Positions 35,843 to 45,125 of a stretch of DNA of 64,000 nt are shown piece after piece. The notes under the pieces are model-generated. The model was not told the origin of the DNA. It saw only the letters and a program-made list of their open reading frames with translations, and did not search any database. The position numbers were made by a program, and so were the translations under genes. Position 1 is the first letter of the stretch. Each line of letters begins with the position of its first letter. The stretch spans positions 4,030,001 through 4,094,000 of the forward strand of contig OZ257136.1 in the NCBI GenBank assembly GCA_965278995.1. The letters run 5' to 3'. Source of the stretch: JADJYF01 sp965278995. GTDB taxonomy: Bacteria; Pseudomonadota; Gammaproteobacteria; Ga0077536.

Positions 35843-36678
35843 CCGCCGCCGCTTACGAGCCGGCGCGCATCGCGCTAATGGTGGCTGAGCTGCGCCTGCC
35901 GACCATCGGGCGGCTGTGGCAGGAGTTTGCCGAGCGTGCCGACAAGGAAGGCTGGCCGGCCGCTCGTTTGCTCGGTGCGCTGCTCGAACACGAGCTGGCC
36001 GAGCGCGCCAAGCGGCGCATCGAGCGCCATCGTCTCGAGTCGCAACTCGATCCGACCAAGACGCTCGCCAGCTTCGAGTTCGCCGAGGTGCCGATGCTCT
36101 CCAAAGCCCACGTCATGGCGCTGGCCAGCGGTGACGCCTGGCTCGAGAAAGGCGCGAACATCTTGATCTTCGGGCCACCCGGCGTCGGCAAAACGCACGT
36201 CGGCTGTGGCATCGGTCACGCGCTCATTGAGGCCGGTTACCGAGTGCTCTACATGCGCACCAGCGAGTTGGTACAGCGACTTCAGGCCGCGCGCCAGAAC
36301 CTGCAGCTACCCCAGGCACTGGCCAAGCTCGACCGTTACGACCTGCTCATCCTTGATGACATCTCTTACGTCCGCAAAGACCAGGCCGAGACCAGCGTGT
36401 TGTTCGAACTCATCGCCGAGCGCTATGAGCGGCGCAGCATCCTGCTGACTGCCAACCAGCCGTTCTCCGGCTGGGACACCGTGTTCCCCGATCCGGGCAT
36501 GACCGTGGCCGCCATCGACCGCCTCGTCCATCACTCGACCATCTTCGAACTCAACACGGTGGAAAGCTACCGTAGTAAACAAGCCGCGCGGCAGCAGAAG
36601 ACTCAACGCGACAACGACAAAGCCCAGCGCCGACGACAATCATCCAACGACAATCATCACCAGGAGCTTCAGCCATGA
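35839..36678 (+). CDS. istB: IS21 helper ATPase IstB
   Basis: 279 residues from ATG 35839 (ATGA overlap with the istA stop); a longer frame from 35605 only shadows istA. AAA+ ATPase: Walker A GPPGVGKTH, Walker B LLILDDISY, sensor SILLTANQPFSGW. A basic tail (RSKQAARQQKTQRDNDKAQR) likely binds DNA. IstB controls target choice and activates IstA. Confidence 0.96.
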   Translation: MTAAAYEPARIALMVAELRLPTIGRLWQEFAERADKEGWPAARLLGALLEHELAERAKRRIERHRLESQLDPTKTLASFEFAEVPMLSKAHVMALASGDAWLEKGANILIFGPPGVGKTHVGCGIGHALIEAGYRVLYMRTSELVQRLQAARQNLQLPQALAKLDRYDLLILDDISYVRKDQAETSVLFELIAERYERRSILLTANQPFSGWDTVFPDPGMTVAAIDRLVHHSTIFELNTVESYRSKQAARQQKTQRDNDKAQRRRQSSNDNHHQELQP

Positions 36679-36899
36679 ACAACTAATCAGCGACAATTAT
36701 CCCCATCTAACCGGCCAAGATGATTGTCGTTCGACCGGACATCCTGATTGACGCTGTCCAGCCTCGGCGATAATCCTTGGCCACAAGTCTGGCCCAATTA
36801 ACTGCTGGGTCGCCTCGCCGCTAACCCTCGGCTACCAATTTTATTCATTCCGAGATTGATGACGCTCGTTCGGGCAGATGACTTGAAGGTTTTCGTGTG

Positions 36900-36968
36900 C
36901 CCTAACGTGCCGATGAGCGGCGTTGGAGTGCGAAGCACGGAAACGTCCGCTCGATTGGCTTGTTAGAT
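36900..36968 (-). other. attC44
   Basis: Class 1; cores CCCTAAC and GTTAGAT. Confidence 0.95.
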
Positions 36969-37299
36969 GGCGCTTTCATGAGCCGCAGGCCTTTCCTTGA
37001 TTTGCCGCCTATGTTGCCACAGGTCAGGTTGAGCTTAGGCGGTTCAATTGCCACCATGAATTTAATTCAGTAGTTGACGCGACTTAGGCCGCTGACTCGG
37101 CGCCAACGACTGAATAATCAGCCAACTCGCACCTTGCCAATTGACGCCGCGGCTCGGGCGCGACGCAAATCGCCGGCGTGGCCTGAAGCTGCTAGCACCA
37201 ATCGGCTCACGATGGCCTTGCCGTAAGCCACTAATCGTTTTGGCTTGCGCAGCCGGCACAGTGCTTTTGTCGCCGTTGTTCCAAGAAACTTTTCGCGCC
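36969..37299 (-). repeat. Gene-less cassette, family F
   Basis: Contains a 79-codon minus frame 37062-37301 (MARKVSWNNGDKSTV...) starting at the cassette end, comparable to 57675-57914. Confidence 0.85.
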
Positions 37300-37368
37300 A
37301 TCTAACGTGCCGTTCAGCGGCGCCGGAGTGCGAAGCACGGAGGCGTCCGCTGCAACGGCTGGTTAGGC
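37300..37368 (-). other. attC45
   Basis: Class 2; cores ATCTAAC and GTTAGGC. Confidence 0.95.
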
Positions 37369-37683
37369 CACACTTCTAAGTCTTGAAATGGAACTAGCAC
37401 AGCGCTTCCCTGTAGCCACAATACCTTTTGCTTAATGGCCATAAAGGCCTCGAAGCTGCAGGTCTATGCAAACGATGAACTATAAATGTAGCTCATTATT
37501 CTTATCGCCGGCCGACAATTGAACCAATAGGCTTAGATAGATACTCGGCTGTGACTTTACGATGGACTTTCTTCATCTTTCACTGACCTTTCGGCTAGCT
37601 GTGGAGCAAAGCACCGGCATGGGCTTCCTTGGCCCGTAATCGCCGGCGCTCGTTGTGCCGATAGCTTTCAAAGCTTTCGTGTG
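37369..37683 (-). repeat. Gene-less cassette, family A
   Basis: Appears identical to 33154-33468. Confidence 0.92.
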
Positions 37684-37752
37684 GCCTAACGTGCCGATGA
37701 GCGGCGTTGGAGTGCGAAGCACGGAAACGTCCGCTCGATTGGCTGGTTAGAG
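37684..37752 (-). other. attC46
   Basis: Class 1. Confidence 0.95.
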
Positions 37753-38121
37753 CACGCTTTCTTCATGGCCGTTACCACCTTCTCGGCTACTCCGGAACGC
37801 CCTTGCTTTAATTACGCCATTCGCCACAGCAGCTCCGTGCGCTCGCTGCCGATACTGAAATGTAGCGCATTATTCTTACAACGTACCAACACTCGCGCCA
37901 CGGACCTATAGCTCTGCCTCGGCATTAGTCCGACCTCTAGCCAACAACGCACCTGTGCTCGTGCCTATGACGATAGAAACCGGCAGCAACGGCTAACCGA
38001 CCTCTATTCTTCCGATCGCGGCGTGTAGGATGAACTCGGCGTCAGCAGCTGGCCGTGCCGTTTTAAGGAGCCAATACTCTCAAGAGCATGAATAGCGCCA
38101 CGAGCTATGGTTCTTCGCGTG
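37753..38121 (-). repeat. Gene-less cassette, family C
   Basis: Diverged C copy (ATGTAGCGCATTATTCTT), intermediate between the C and A forms of the shared motif. Confidence 0.88.
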
Positions 38122-38190
38122 CTCTAACGTGCCGATGAGCGGCGTTGGAGTGCGAAGCACGGAAACGTCCGCTCGATTGGCTTGTTAGAG
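38122..38190 (-). other. attC47
   Basis: Class 1. Confidence 0.95.
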
Positions 38191-38549
38191 CACGCTTTCT
38201 TCATGGCCGTGACCACCTTCTCGGCTACCCCGGAACGCCGGTTCTTTAATTACGACATTCGCCACAGCAGCTCCGTGCGCTCGTGAAATGTAGCGCAGTA
38301 TTCTTGCAAAGCACCAACACTCGTACCATAGACCTGTAGCTCTGCCACGGCACTAGCCCGACCTCAAGCCCACAACTCACCAGTGCTCGTGCCTAAGACT
38401 ATAGGGACCGGCAGCAACGGCTAGCCGACCTCTATTCTTCCGATCGCGGCGTAAGCGATCAACGCGGCGCCAGCAGCTGACCATATCGTTTCAAGGAGCA
38501 AATAATCTCAAGAGCCTGAATAGCGCCACGAGCTATTGTTCTTCGCGTG
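38191..38549 (-). repeat. Gene-less cassette, family C
   Basis: Same subtype as 14572-14930. Confidence 0.92.
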
Positions 38550-38618
38550 CTCTAACGTGCCGATGAGCGGCGTTGGAGTGCGAAGCACGGAAACGTCCGC
38601 TCGATTGGCTTGTTAGAG
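38550..38618 (-). other. attC48
   Basis: Class 1. Confidence 0.95.
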
Positions 38619-38939
38619 CACGCTTTTATTTCAGCGCATACTACCTTCTCGGCATTGCAGGAACGCCTGCTCAATATTGCTTTACACACCAGACTTCGCC
38701 TGTCCCTTTCGTAAAAATACTGAGCCATGAGACTGAATGTAGCTCATTCTTCCAACAACGCACCTATGCTCGCGCCAAGAACATAATGCGCTGTCGCAAC
38801 TGCCGCCCGACCCCTAACTTGCTTACGCAGGCTTTTGGATTTAGCTCGGCGCGGGCGACTACACATATAAATGCCGGATTTGAATATGTGCTTAAACGCA
38901 AATTGCACCACGAGCATTCTGAGCTTTGTTCTTCGCGTG
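38619..38939 (-). repeat. Gene-less cassette, family D, mosaic
   Basis: Left half matches the 11.1/13.2 kb subtype, right half the 33.5 kb subtype (ACTACACATATAAATGCCGG), so it looks like a recombinant. Confidence 0.88.
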
Positions 38940-39008
38940 CTCTAACGTGCCGTTCAGCGGCGCCGGAGTGCGAAGCACGGAGGCGTCCGCTGCAACGGCT
39001 GGTTAGGC
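38940..39008 (-). other. attC49
   Basis: Class 2. Confidence 0.95.
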
Positions 39009-39324
39009 CACACTTCTAATTTTTGAAATGGAGCTAGCACCGCGCTTCCCTTTAACCACAATACCTTTTGCTCATTGGACATGACGTCCACGACGCTGCA
39101 GGCATATGCAAACCGATGAACTCTACATGTAGCCCTTTATTCTTACCGCCGGCCGACAATTGAACCAATAGGTTTAGATAGATACTCGGCTGTCGTTTTA
39201 CGATGGACTTTCCTCATCTTTCACTGACCTTTCGGCTAGCTGTGGAGCAAAGCACCGGCATGGGCTTTCTTGCCCCGTAATCGCCGGCGCTCGTTGTGCC
39301 GATAGCTTTCAAAGCTTTCGTGGG
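39009..39324 (-). repeat. Gene-less cassette, family A
   Basis: Middle of the second D-A-B trio. Confidence 0.92.
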
Positions 39325-39393
39325 GCCTAACGTGCCGATGAGCGGCGTTGGAGTGCGAAGCACGGAAACGTCCGCTCGATTGGCTTGTTAGGC
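39325..39393 (-). other. attC50
   Basis: Class 1. Confidence 0.95.
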
Positions 39394-39885
39394 GTTGCAT
39401 CGAAATGGTTGGCCACCGAGATTGGCCGAAGTGCATTAACGACAGCGCCTGCCAGGAAATGCTGCTCCAGATGCCAATGGACCATTACGGCTGCTCGTTA
39501 CTACGGGTTTTCAGACGAGCATAGTCGCAGATTGCTATCGGCACCATACTTGCCGAGAAGACTGACGTTTCTCCAATAGCGGCCTACGAACGCGCCACCG
39601 ATAGTGGTTCCAAGAATGGTGTGTCTCGGCCTCGCGCGGTATCGGACGAAGCCGCTCGCGAGGCGCGCAACGACACGGCTAACCGATCCGACGAACGAGC
39701 TCGCCTCGCCAACCGCCAAGAGAACCCGCGCGACAGAACAACCTCGATTTATTTCGATCAGCGGCGCCAGCGTACCTTTAGCATTCGCCATGGCAAGGTT
39801 CCGACGCCGTTCGAACAGATGTTGCATTGTTCGTCTCTCACGCCTCAATCTAGACCTTTGTAGCGCCTCTAGATCTTAAAGTGAC
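39394..39885 (-). repeat. Gene-less cassette, family B
   Basis: Minus frame 39501-39848 open; a few base changes from 28784-29275. Confidence 0.88.
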
Positions 39886-39954
39886 GCCTAACGTGCCGAT
39901 GAGCGGCGTTGGAGCGCGAAGCGCGGAAACGTCCGCTCGATTGGCTTGTTAGGC
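39886..39954 (-). other. attC51
   Basis: Class 1; cores GCCTAAC and GTTAGGC. Confidence 0.95.
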
Positions 39955-40410
39955 TTACGGACACATGGATTCAGGACCAACATAAGTATTCTCGCGTTGC
40001 GCGTGCGCATTTTCAGTCACCGTATTCGGATGCTCCGCCCAGCGTGTATAGCAATAACTAAGTGCCTCGATTGATACCGGTATTTCATGGAGCCGGTGCC
40101 AATATGCCATAAGGATAATAGTCGACATATCGTCGTAGCTACGTGCCCCAACGCGTATTAGCGCAGAGGGCAGTGGTGATCCCTCGCGCCGCAGCCATTC
40201 GTTACGAATGTACAACCCCATGCGGAAATGTTGAACTGCAACAGCTTCCGCTTCTGGTGCGGCCATAAAAAGGGCCTTCGCCTCTACAGTAAATTCCTTG
40301 TCTAGGGCTGCTACAGCTTCCTCGATTGTGTATGGAATTTCTCGAAGCTCGTCAGCACCCCACCCAAGAAGTGGGAATACACTTAAAAGTATCAAGGCGC
40401 GAAACAGCAC
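39955..40410 (-). CDS. Secreted DUF6794-like protein
   Basis: 151 residues from GTG 40410 (VLFRALILLSVFPLLGWG, a signal peptide). The mature part has IPYTIEEAVAALDKEF, HFRMGLYIRNEWLRREGSPL, and DDMSTIILMAYWHRLH, the pattern of DUF6794 proteins (often cassette or mobile-element borne, function unknown). Upstream codons belong to attC52, so the GTG is preferred. Confidence 0.78.
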   Translation of the reverse strand: MLFRALILLSVFPLLGWGADELREIPYTIEEAVAALDKEFTVEAKALFMAAPEAEAVAVQHFRMGLYIRNEWLRREGSPLPSALIRVGARSYDDMSTIILMAYWHRLHEIPVSIEALSYCYTRWAEHPNTVTENAHAQRENTYVGPESMCP

Positions 40411-40418
40411 GCGAGTAA

Positions 40419-40487
40419 GCCTAACGTGCCGATGAGCGGCGTTGGAGCGCGCAGCGCGGAAACGTCCGCTCGATTGGCTGGTTAGAG
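40419..40487 (-). other. attC52
   Basis: Class 1; cores GCCTAAC and GTTAGAG. Confidence 0.95.
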
Positions 40488-40493
40488 CACACA

Positions 40494-40814
40494 CTACTCG
40501 AAGCCATGCGCAGGCACGACCATTGCCGCCAAACTCAAGACTGCGGCGATGAGCCCAAACCGCCGGACCATTACCTTATTTTCAGCAAGGCTGCCCGGTC
40601 GTACCCTGCTTTGAATGATGGCGCCTACGACATACGCAGGAAAGGTTGCGATAGCTCCACCAAACCACAACCGATGAAACCAGTCCATGTGTTGCGCGAA
40701 TAGCACGCCAAGCAGCGCACCGCCAAACTGAGCGACAAATACTGTGATCGCAAGAGGACGGATAGGCTGAAGATCAGTCCAAGAGTACTCAAATCCGAAT
40801 TGGGATTCGCGCAT
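40494..40814 (-). CDS. Small membrane protein, unknown
   Basis: 106 residues with three likely membrane helices: LAITVFVAQFGGALLGVLFA, WFGGAIATFPAYVVGAII and RFGLIAAVLSLAAMVVPA. N-terminus short and cytoplasmic-looking. No family recognised. Fits tightly between attC52 and attC53. Confidence 0.78.
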   Translation of the reverse strand: MRESQFGFEYSWTDLQPIRPLAITVFVAQFGGALLGVLFAQHMDWFHRLWFGGAIATFPAYVVGAIIQSRVRPGSLAENKVMVRRFGLIAAVLSLAAMVVPAHGFE

Positions 40815-40819
40815 GTGGG

Positions 40820-40888
40820 CTCTAACGCGCCGATGAGCGGCGTTGGAGTGCGAAGCACGGAAACGTCCGCTCGATTGGCTGGTTAGGC
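40820..40888 (-). other. attC53
   Basis: Class 1. Confidence 0.95.
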
Positions 40889-41386
40889 ATCACATTGCCA
40901 TTCCGCTTTGACGAGCCTGCAGACTACGGTCGTGTCCAGGACTTTGTCTATGCCATCGTCGCGCCCATAGCCTTTGATGCTTAAATGGAGACCATCTGCG
41001 GACCAACCAGTGGCTAGGACATAGATATGGAAGTACCCGGCTATTTGGTCAAGGACGGTTGAGGGCAGTACATCTGTGACTATGATTCGTTGAGTTATGT
41101 CTCGGGTTGAGTAGATATACGTTTCCGAGACATCGCTTCCCACATGCCATGTAAGCGCGAAGTGTTGTTCGGTCGGTTCCCAATAAATACAGACGCTTCG
41201 GCCGAAGTCGAGCAGTGGTGTTCTGCTCGTTAGGTCCGATCGCGTTTTAAAGAATAGGTGGTGAGTTTCCCCATCGGTCGGCTCTTGCCAGTCGATTGAG
41301 TATTTACCGGTTGGCGAGTTAAGGGATTCGTTGCCAGGGAAGCACGGCTCTGCGGCGACCGGCGTCGCGACGAAAATCAGCAGCAC
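40883..41386 (-). CDS. Secreted protein, unknown
   Basis: 167 residues from GTG 41386; signal peptide VLLIFVATPVAA with cleavage before EPC. Mature part beta-rich with SIDWQEPTDGETHHLFFKT, SVCIYWEPTEQHFALTWHVG and a C-terminal VVCRLVKAEWQC; the Cys residues could pair in the periplasm. In-frame codons further upstream are also open but contain no ATG. Stop is the attC53 core TAA. Confidence 0.75.
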   Translation of the reverse strand: MLLIFVATPVAAEPCFPGNESLNSPTGKYSIDWQEPTDGETHHLFFKTRSDLTSRTPLLDFGRSVCIYWEPTEQHFALTWHVGSDVSETYIYSTRDITQRIIVTDVLPSTVLDQIAGYFHIYVLATGWSADGLHLSIKGYGRDDGIDKVLDTTVVCRLVKAEWQCDA

Positions 41387-41414
41387 ATAGTAGCTTCGCG
41401 GCTTCTTCTGTGAT

Positions 41415-41483
41415 GCCTAACGTGCCGATGAGCGGCGTTGGAGCGCGAAGCGCGGAAACGTCCGCTCGATTGGCTGGTTAGGG
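41415..41483 (-). other. attC54
   Basis: Class 1; right core GTTAGGG matches CCCTAAC of attC55. Confidence 0.95.
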
Positions 41484-42005
41484 GTCGCTTTCATCTCTTT
41501 GAATTCCATTTATTTCTGCATATGCTTCAAACGCATCCCACGCAACTTTGGGCGCAATGCTTTCGAAGATTCGCACTAAATTTCCATACGATGTGGGTAC
41601 TTCCCATATCGAGTGTCGGTACAGGTTTCCAATACCCCACTTTGAGATGACCGTGGTAGGGCTTTGCATGATACCCACGTGGCAGAATTGGTGCCGATCA
41701 AGATAAAAGATCAAGTCGCCAGAATTTGCGTCGTCTTGATGCTTTTCTTTTAGCTCGCCCGAATACAACAACCATTCCGCGAACTCTTTCCCGGCGTATA
41801 CATTTCGGTACGCGTAATAGATGTAATCAGGGTTATCCGTGAAACTGAAAGCATACATCAAGCATGTGTACTGACTGAGATCGATCTTCGAATCTAGCAC
41901 ACCTATTTGGTTAGGCCATTCGCGCGAGAGATTCTGAAGCTCGCAATTATGTGTTGAGAGGTCGACGTTCAACGTCATTCTTTGCAGCGCGTCCCTCAGT
42001 GACAA
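41478..42005 (-). CDS. Possible papain/NlpC-P60-like protein, unknown
   Basis: 175 residues. QYTCLMYAFSF followed later by SGDLIFYLDRHQFCHVGIM and VISKWGIGNLYRHS gives the order Cys, then His plus a later polar residue in strands, as in NlpC/P60 or CHAP-type Cys hydrolases. No signal peptide. The catalytic reading is inference from the spacing; no family was recognised with confidence. Stop is the attC54 core TAA. Confidence 0.72.
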   Translation of the reverse strand: MSLRDALQRMTLNVDLSTHNCELQNLSREWPNQIGVLDSKIDLSQYTCLMYAFSFTDNPDYIYYAYRNVYAGKEFAEWLLYSGELKEKHQDDANSGDLIFYLDRHQFCHVGIMQSPTTVISKWGIGNLYRHSIWEVPTSYGNLVRIFESIAPKVAWDAFEAYAEINGIQRDESDP

Positions 42006-42016
42006 AGCTTCGCGAC

Positions 42017-42085
42017 CCCTAACGTGCCCTTGAGCTGCGCCGGAGTGCGAAGCACGGAGGCGTCAGCTCGAAGGGCTGGTTAGGC
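42017..42085 (-). other. attC55
   Basis: Class 4; cores CCCTAAC and GTTAGGC. Confidence 0.95.
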
Positions 42086-42097
42086 CTCATTCCGCAA

Positions 42098-42595
42098 CTA
42101 TCGCAGCGTCCGCAATTCTCTAATTTCGGCAGAACTAGCGTCATCATCTTCCACATAAATTTTGCTTCCAGAGCACGTACTTACTGCGCCATCTTTATTC
42201 GCGTAGAAAATAAATGTAAACCCCACGAGCGGCTGGAAGCCGCAGTCAGGACTTGCGTATCCTGATCGAAGCGACGGTAGCCGGATTGGATTGCCTTTGA
42301 ACGTCTCTATTAACTTCACTTTGAGTTGAAGGTAGCCTTCTTCCGTCTCGACGGCATTTCCATGGGCTAAGCCATACTTCTCGGCTGAGTGTTCTTCGAT
42401 TAAAAGTGTACCGCTTTCGTAGTATTTGACGCGATCGAAAGCTTCTGAAGCGGCCGTAACACGTGCCATAAATATGTGTTCCGCTGATTGGTACCGCTCT
42501 TCAGGAGAAGTCGAGACGCAGCTACAAGCCGTGGCATACTGCCCGTAGTTCAGGCTTCCAAGAAACATTGCGATGACTGTCGATCGAGATGTCAT
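42098..42595 (-). CDS. Secreted NTR/TIMP-like protein
   Basis: 165 residues from ATG 42595. Signal peptide followed by CSCVSTSPEERYQSAEHIFM at the mature N-terminus, then LQLKVKLIETFKGNP, PDCGFQPLVGFTFIFYANKD and STCSGSK. An N-terminal CxC with this strand pattern is the hallmark of the netrin/TIMP-like fold. Human TIMPs inhibit metalloproteases, but bacterial relatives have no established role. Confidence 0.75.
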   Translation of the reverse strand: MTSRSTVIAMFLGSLNYGQYATACSCVSTSPEERYQSAEHIFMARVTAASEAFDRVKYYESGTLLIEEHSAEKYGLAHGNAVETEEGYLQLKVKLIETFKGNPIRLPSLRSGYASPDCGFQPLVGFTFIFYANKDGAVSTCSGSKIYVEDDDASSAEIRELRTLR

Positions 42596-42603
42596 ATCTT
42601 GAG

Positions 42604-42672
42604 GCCTAACGTGCCGATGAGCGGCGTTGGAGCGCGAAGCGCGGAAACGTCCGCTCGATTGGCTTGTTGGGC
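42604..42672 (-). other. attC56
   Basis: Class 1; right core GTTGGGC. Confidence 0.95.
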
Positions 42673-43162
42673 GTTGCATCGATGTGGTCGGCCACAGAGA
42701 ATGGTTGAAACTCAGTAACGCTAGCGCTTGTTCGGGGATGTTGCCCCAGATGCCAATTGATCATTACCGCTGTTCTTTAACGATGCTTTGAACCGAGCAT
42801 AGCTGCAGATGGGAACTGACACCATACATAGACATTAGGCTGATAATTCGCAAATAGCGGCCTAAGACCGGGCCACCGGTTGTGGTTTCAGGATTGGTGT
42901 GACTCTGCTTCGCGTGGTATCGGACGAAGCCGCTCGCGAGGCGCGCAACGACACGGCTGGCTGATCCGACGCGCGATCTCGCCTCGCCAACCGCCAAGAG
43001 AACCCGCGCGATAGAATAACTTCCATACATTTCGATTAGCGGCAGCAAGATGCCTTTAGCATTCGCTATGGCGAGGCTCCGACAGAGCTCGAGCAAATAC
43101 CGCGTTGCTCTACGCATGCGCCTCAGTTCGGATCTGTGTCGCACCTAGTATCTTGAAGCGAC
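42673..43162 (-). repeat. Gene-less cassette, family B
   Basis: Minus frame 42764-43144 open for 126 codons, closest to the 14.0 kb copy. Confidence 0.87.
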
Positions 43163-43231
43163 GCCCAACGCGCCGATGAGCGGCGTTGGAGCGCGTAGCG
43201 CGGAAACGTCCGCTCGATTGGCTTGTTAGAG
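43163..43231 (-). other. attC57
   Basis: Class 1. Confidence 0.95.
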
Positions 43232-43553
43232 CACGCATTTATTTCAGCGCATACTACCTTCTCGGCATCGCCGGAACGCCCGCTCTTTATTGCCTTCTTC
43301 AACAGACTACGCCTGTACCTTTCGTGGAAATTCTGAGCCTTGACACTGAATGTAGCTCATTCTTCCAACAACGCACCTATGCTCGCGCCAAGAATATAAT
43401 GCTCTGTCGCAACCGCCGGCCGACCTCTACCTTATCTTACGCAGGCTTTCTGGTTTAGCTCGGCGCGGGCGACTACTCATATAAATGCAGGATTGGAACA
43501 TTCGCTTAAACGCAGATTGCACCACGAGCGTTCTGAGTTTTGTTCTTCGCGTG
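43232..43553 (-). repeat. Gene-less cassette, family D
   Basis: First of three D-then-E neighbours (also 58.0 and 59.4 kb). Confidence 0.9.
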
Positions 43554-43622
43554 CTCTAACGCGCCGATGAGCGGCGCCGGAGTGCGAAGCACGGAGGCGT
43601 CCGCTCGATTGGCTTGTTAGAA
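43554..43622 (-). other. attC58
   Basis: Class 1; right core GTTAGAA. Confidence 0.95.
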
Positions 43623-44044
43623 AGCGCTCTTATTCTGTTGAGTCTCACGGCGGAACTCGCTGTTACTCTGCGCCAGTTGCCGAAAAGAATAGCAGGGCAA
43701 AGGCGTTTTGGGATGTAGCAATATGCCCGTGAACAATGCTGGAAAAGACTGCAGCCGGATCTGTAACCTTCTATGTCGCCAACGCCGGTTCGGCCCGAGC
43801 AACTCAGGCCTCAGGCTACAGGTAAATCGTCGACTCGTACCGCTCCAGGGCCACTGAGACAGAGGCGCGCCCAAAGTCGAAGACTTTCCTAGCGGCACCG
43901 CACCACCAAAGCTATGCGCTGACGTTACCGCGAGAGGACTTCGATGTCGGCGGCACAAGCCTGCTCGGCGCTCGTGCGTCGCGGACTTTGCTTCGATGCG
44001 TTTCTGCAATGCGCCGTTACCGCCGCCATACTTGTCTTGGCGAT
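43623..44044 (-). repeat. Gene-less cassette, family E
   Basis: Nearly identical to 58373-58794; minus frame 43617-44009 open (MQKRIEAKSATHERRAGLC). Confidence 0.88.
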
Positions 44045-44113
44045 TTCTAACGCGCCGATGAGCGGCGCTGAAGTGCGCAGCACGAAAGCGTCCGCTCCAT
44101 TGGCTGGTTAGGC
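44045..44113 (-). other. attC59
   Basis: Class 5; cores TTCTAAC and GTTAGGC. Confidence 0.95.
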
Positions 44114-44445
44114 GACATCTCCGTGCTTTGTTTTGGGCTTATGTTTCTAGGTTTCTGTTCTGAAGCCATGCTATTCCCCCCGGCCACTTGCGTCCCGCCT
44201 GCACGAATATGACTATTGAGCTGCCCGATTTTCAGTTGGTTTGATCAAACGTGCAATCCTGTTGATGAGGCGTTGGGAACAATAGGGCCAGAGATTCTGT
44301 TCGGCATCTGAAGTCCGCCCCTAATAGCGGACAGACCATTACACGAGTTGGGGCCCAAATGTGAAAATGATTGGGCTGCTACGTAGCCTGGCCTTCGGTT
44401 GCGCTCGATCTGTGGATTCGAGATGCGAGATTGTCTAGTTTTTGG
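44114..44445 (-). other. Non-coding part of a cassette
   Basis: About 330 bp between attC59 and the small membrane gene. I find no gene on either strand. It has a GTCCGC/GCGGAC hairpin near 44311-44331 but no T-run, and is unlike the six repeat families. Confidence 0.6.
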
Positions 44446-44658
44446 CTAATGGCGTCGCCGAGCCGCCCGGAATTCGAGCACCAGTCCATACCCGGCGCTC
44501 AAGAGTACACATGCGCAAACGATCCAGGTTCTTACGCCGTCGTTTCTCGCCATTGAGGCGCCGAGCTCTCCGATTGCGAAGCCAGCGGCGACACAGCCAA
44601 AGAACCGCCAGGACGAAATGAGCTCGCAGATTCCAACTATGAATTCAAGCAAACTCAT
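44446..44658 (-). CDS. Small membrane protein, unknown
   Basis: 70 residues, two membrane helices (FFGCVAAGFAIGELGASMA and TWIVCACVLLSAGYGLVL) and a basic tail (FRAARRRH). Start 11 bp from the attC60 core. No family recognised. Confidence 0.68.
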   Translation of the reverse strand: MSLLEFIVGICELISSWRFFGCVAAGFAIGELGASMARNDGVRTWIVCACVLLSAGYGLVLEFRAARRRH

Positions 44659-44668
44659 CGAATATGTC

Positions 44669-44737
44669 GCCTAACGTGCTGTTGAGCGGCGCCGAAGTGC
44701 GAAGCACGGAGGCGTCCGCTCGAACAGCTGGTTAGGC
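44669..44737 (-). other. attC60
   Basis: Class 3 variant (CTGTTG/CAACAG) with one mispaired base (TGAG opposite CTCG). Confidence 0.93.
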
Positions 44738-45052
44738 CACACTTTCAGATTTTGATCTGGAACCAGCACGGTGCCGCCCTTCAGCCACAATATTCTAAAT
44801 TCATTGGCCATGGAGGCCTCGACGCTGCAAGCCTACACAAAACGATGAACTATAAACGTAGCTCATTATTCTTATCGCCGGCCGACAAATGAACCAGTAG
44901 GTTTAGATAGATACTCGGCCGCGGCCCTACGATGGCCTTCTTCATATTACGACCACCTTTCGGCTGGCTGCGCAGCATAGCCCCGGTTTAGGTTTTCTTG
45001 ATCTGCAATCGCCGAGGCTCGTTGTGCCGATAGGTTTCAAAGCTTTCGTGTG
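44738..45052 (-). repeat. Gene-less cassette, family A
   Basis: Mosaic: diverged left end, common right end. Confidence 0.88.
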
Positions 45053-45121
45053 GCCTAACGCGCCGATGAGCGGCGTTGGAGTGCGAAGCACGGAAACGTC
45101 CGCTCGATTGGCTTGTTAGAC
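45053..45121 (-). other. attC61
   Basis: Class 1; right core GTTAGAC matches GTCTAAC of attC62. Confidence 0.95.
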
Positions 45122-45125
45122 CTCT

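Larger units (their letters stand above)
34165..36760 (+). mobile_element. IS21-family insertion sequence
   Basis: About 2.6 kb with the istA-istB gene pair. Ends TGGAGCGCGACAATCATCC and, reversed, TGGACAGCGTCAATCAGGA; flanked by the 7-bp direct repeat GCCTCGG (34158-34164, 36761-36767). A second inner repeat set (GACGATCATGATGGCCGG and GACAATCATCTTGGCCGG) lies a little inside the ends, as in multiple-repeat IS21 termini. Confidence 0.94.
33928..36899 (-). repeat. Gene-less cassette, divergent family A, split by IS21
   Basis: Recognisable but diverged family A sequence on both sides of the IS (GGGCACAC ... GTGTGCCC ends match). Interrupted at 34165-36760. Confidence 0.85.

Noticed and set aside
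34325..36678. Extended 357-codon frame 35605-36678 as the IstB start
   Set aside because: The first 78 codons overlap istA in another frame and show no IstB similarity; ATG 35839 overlapping the istA stop is the natural start.
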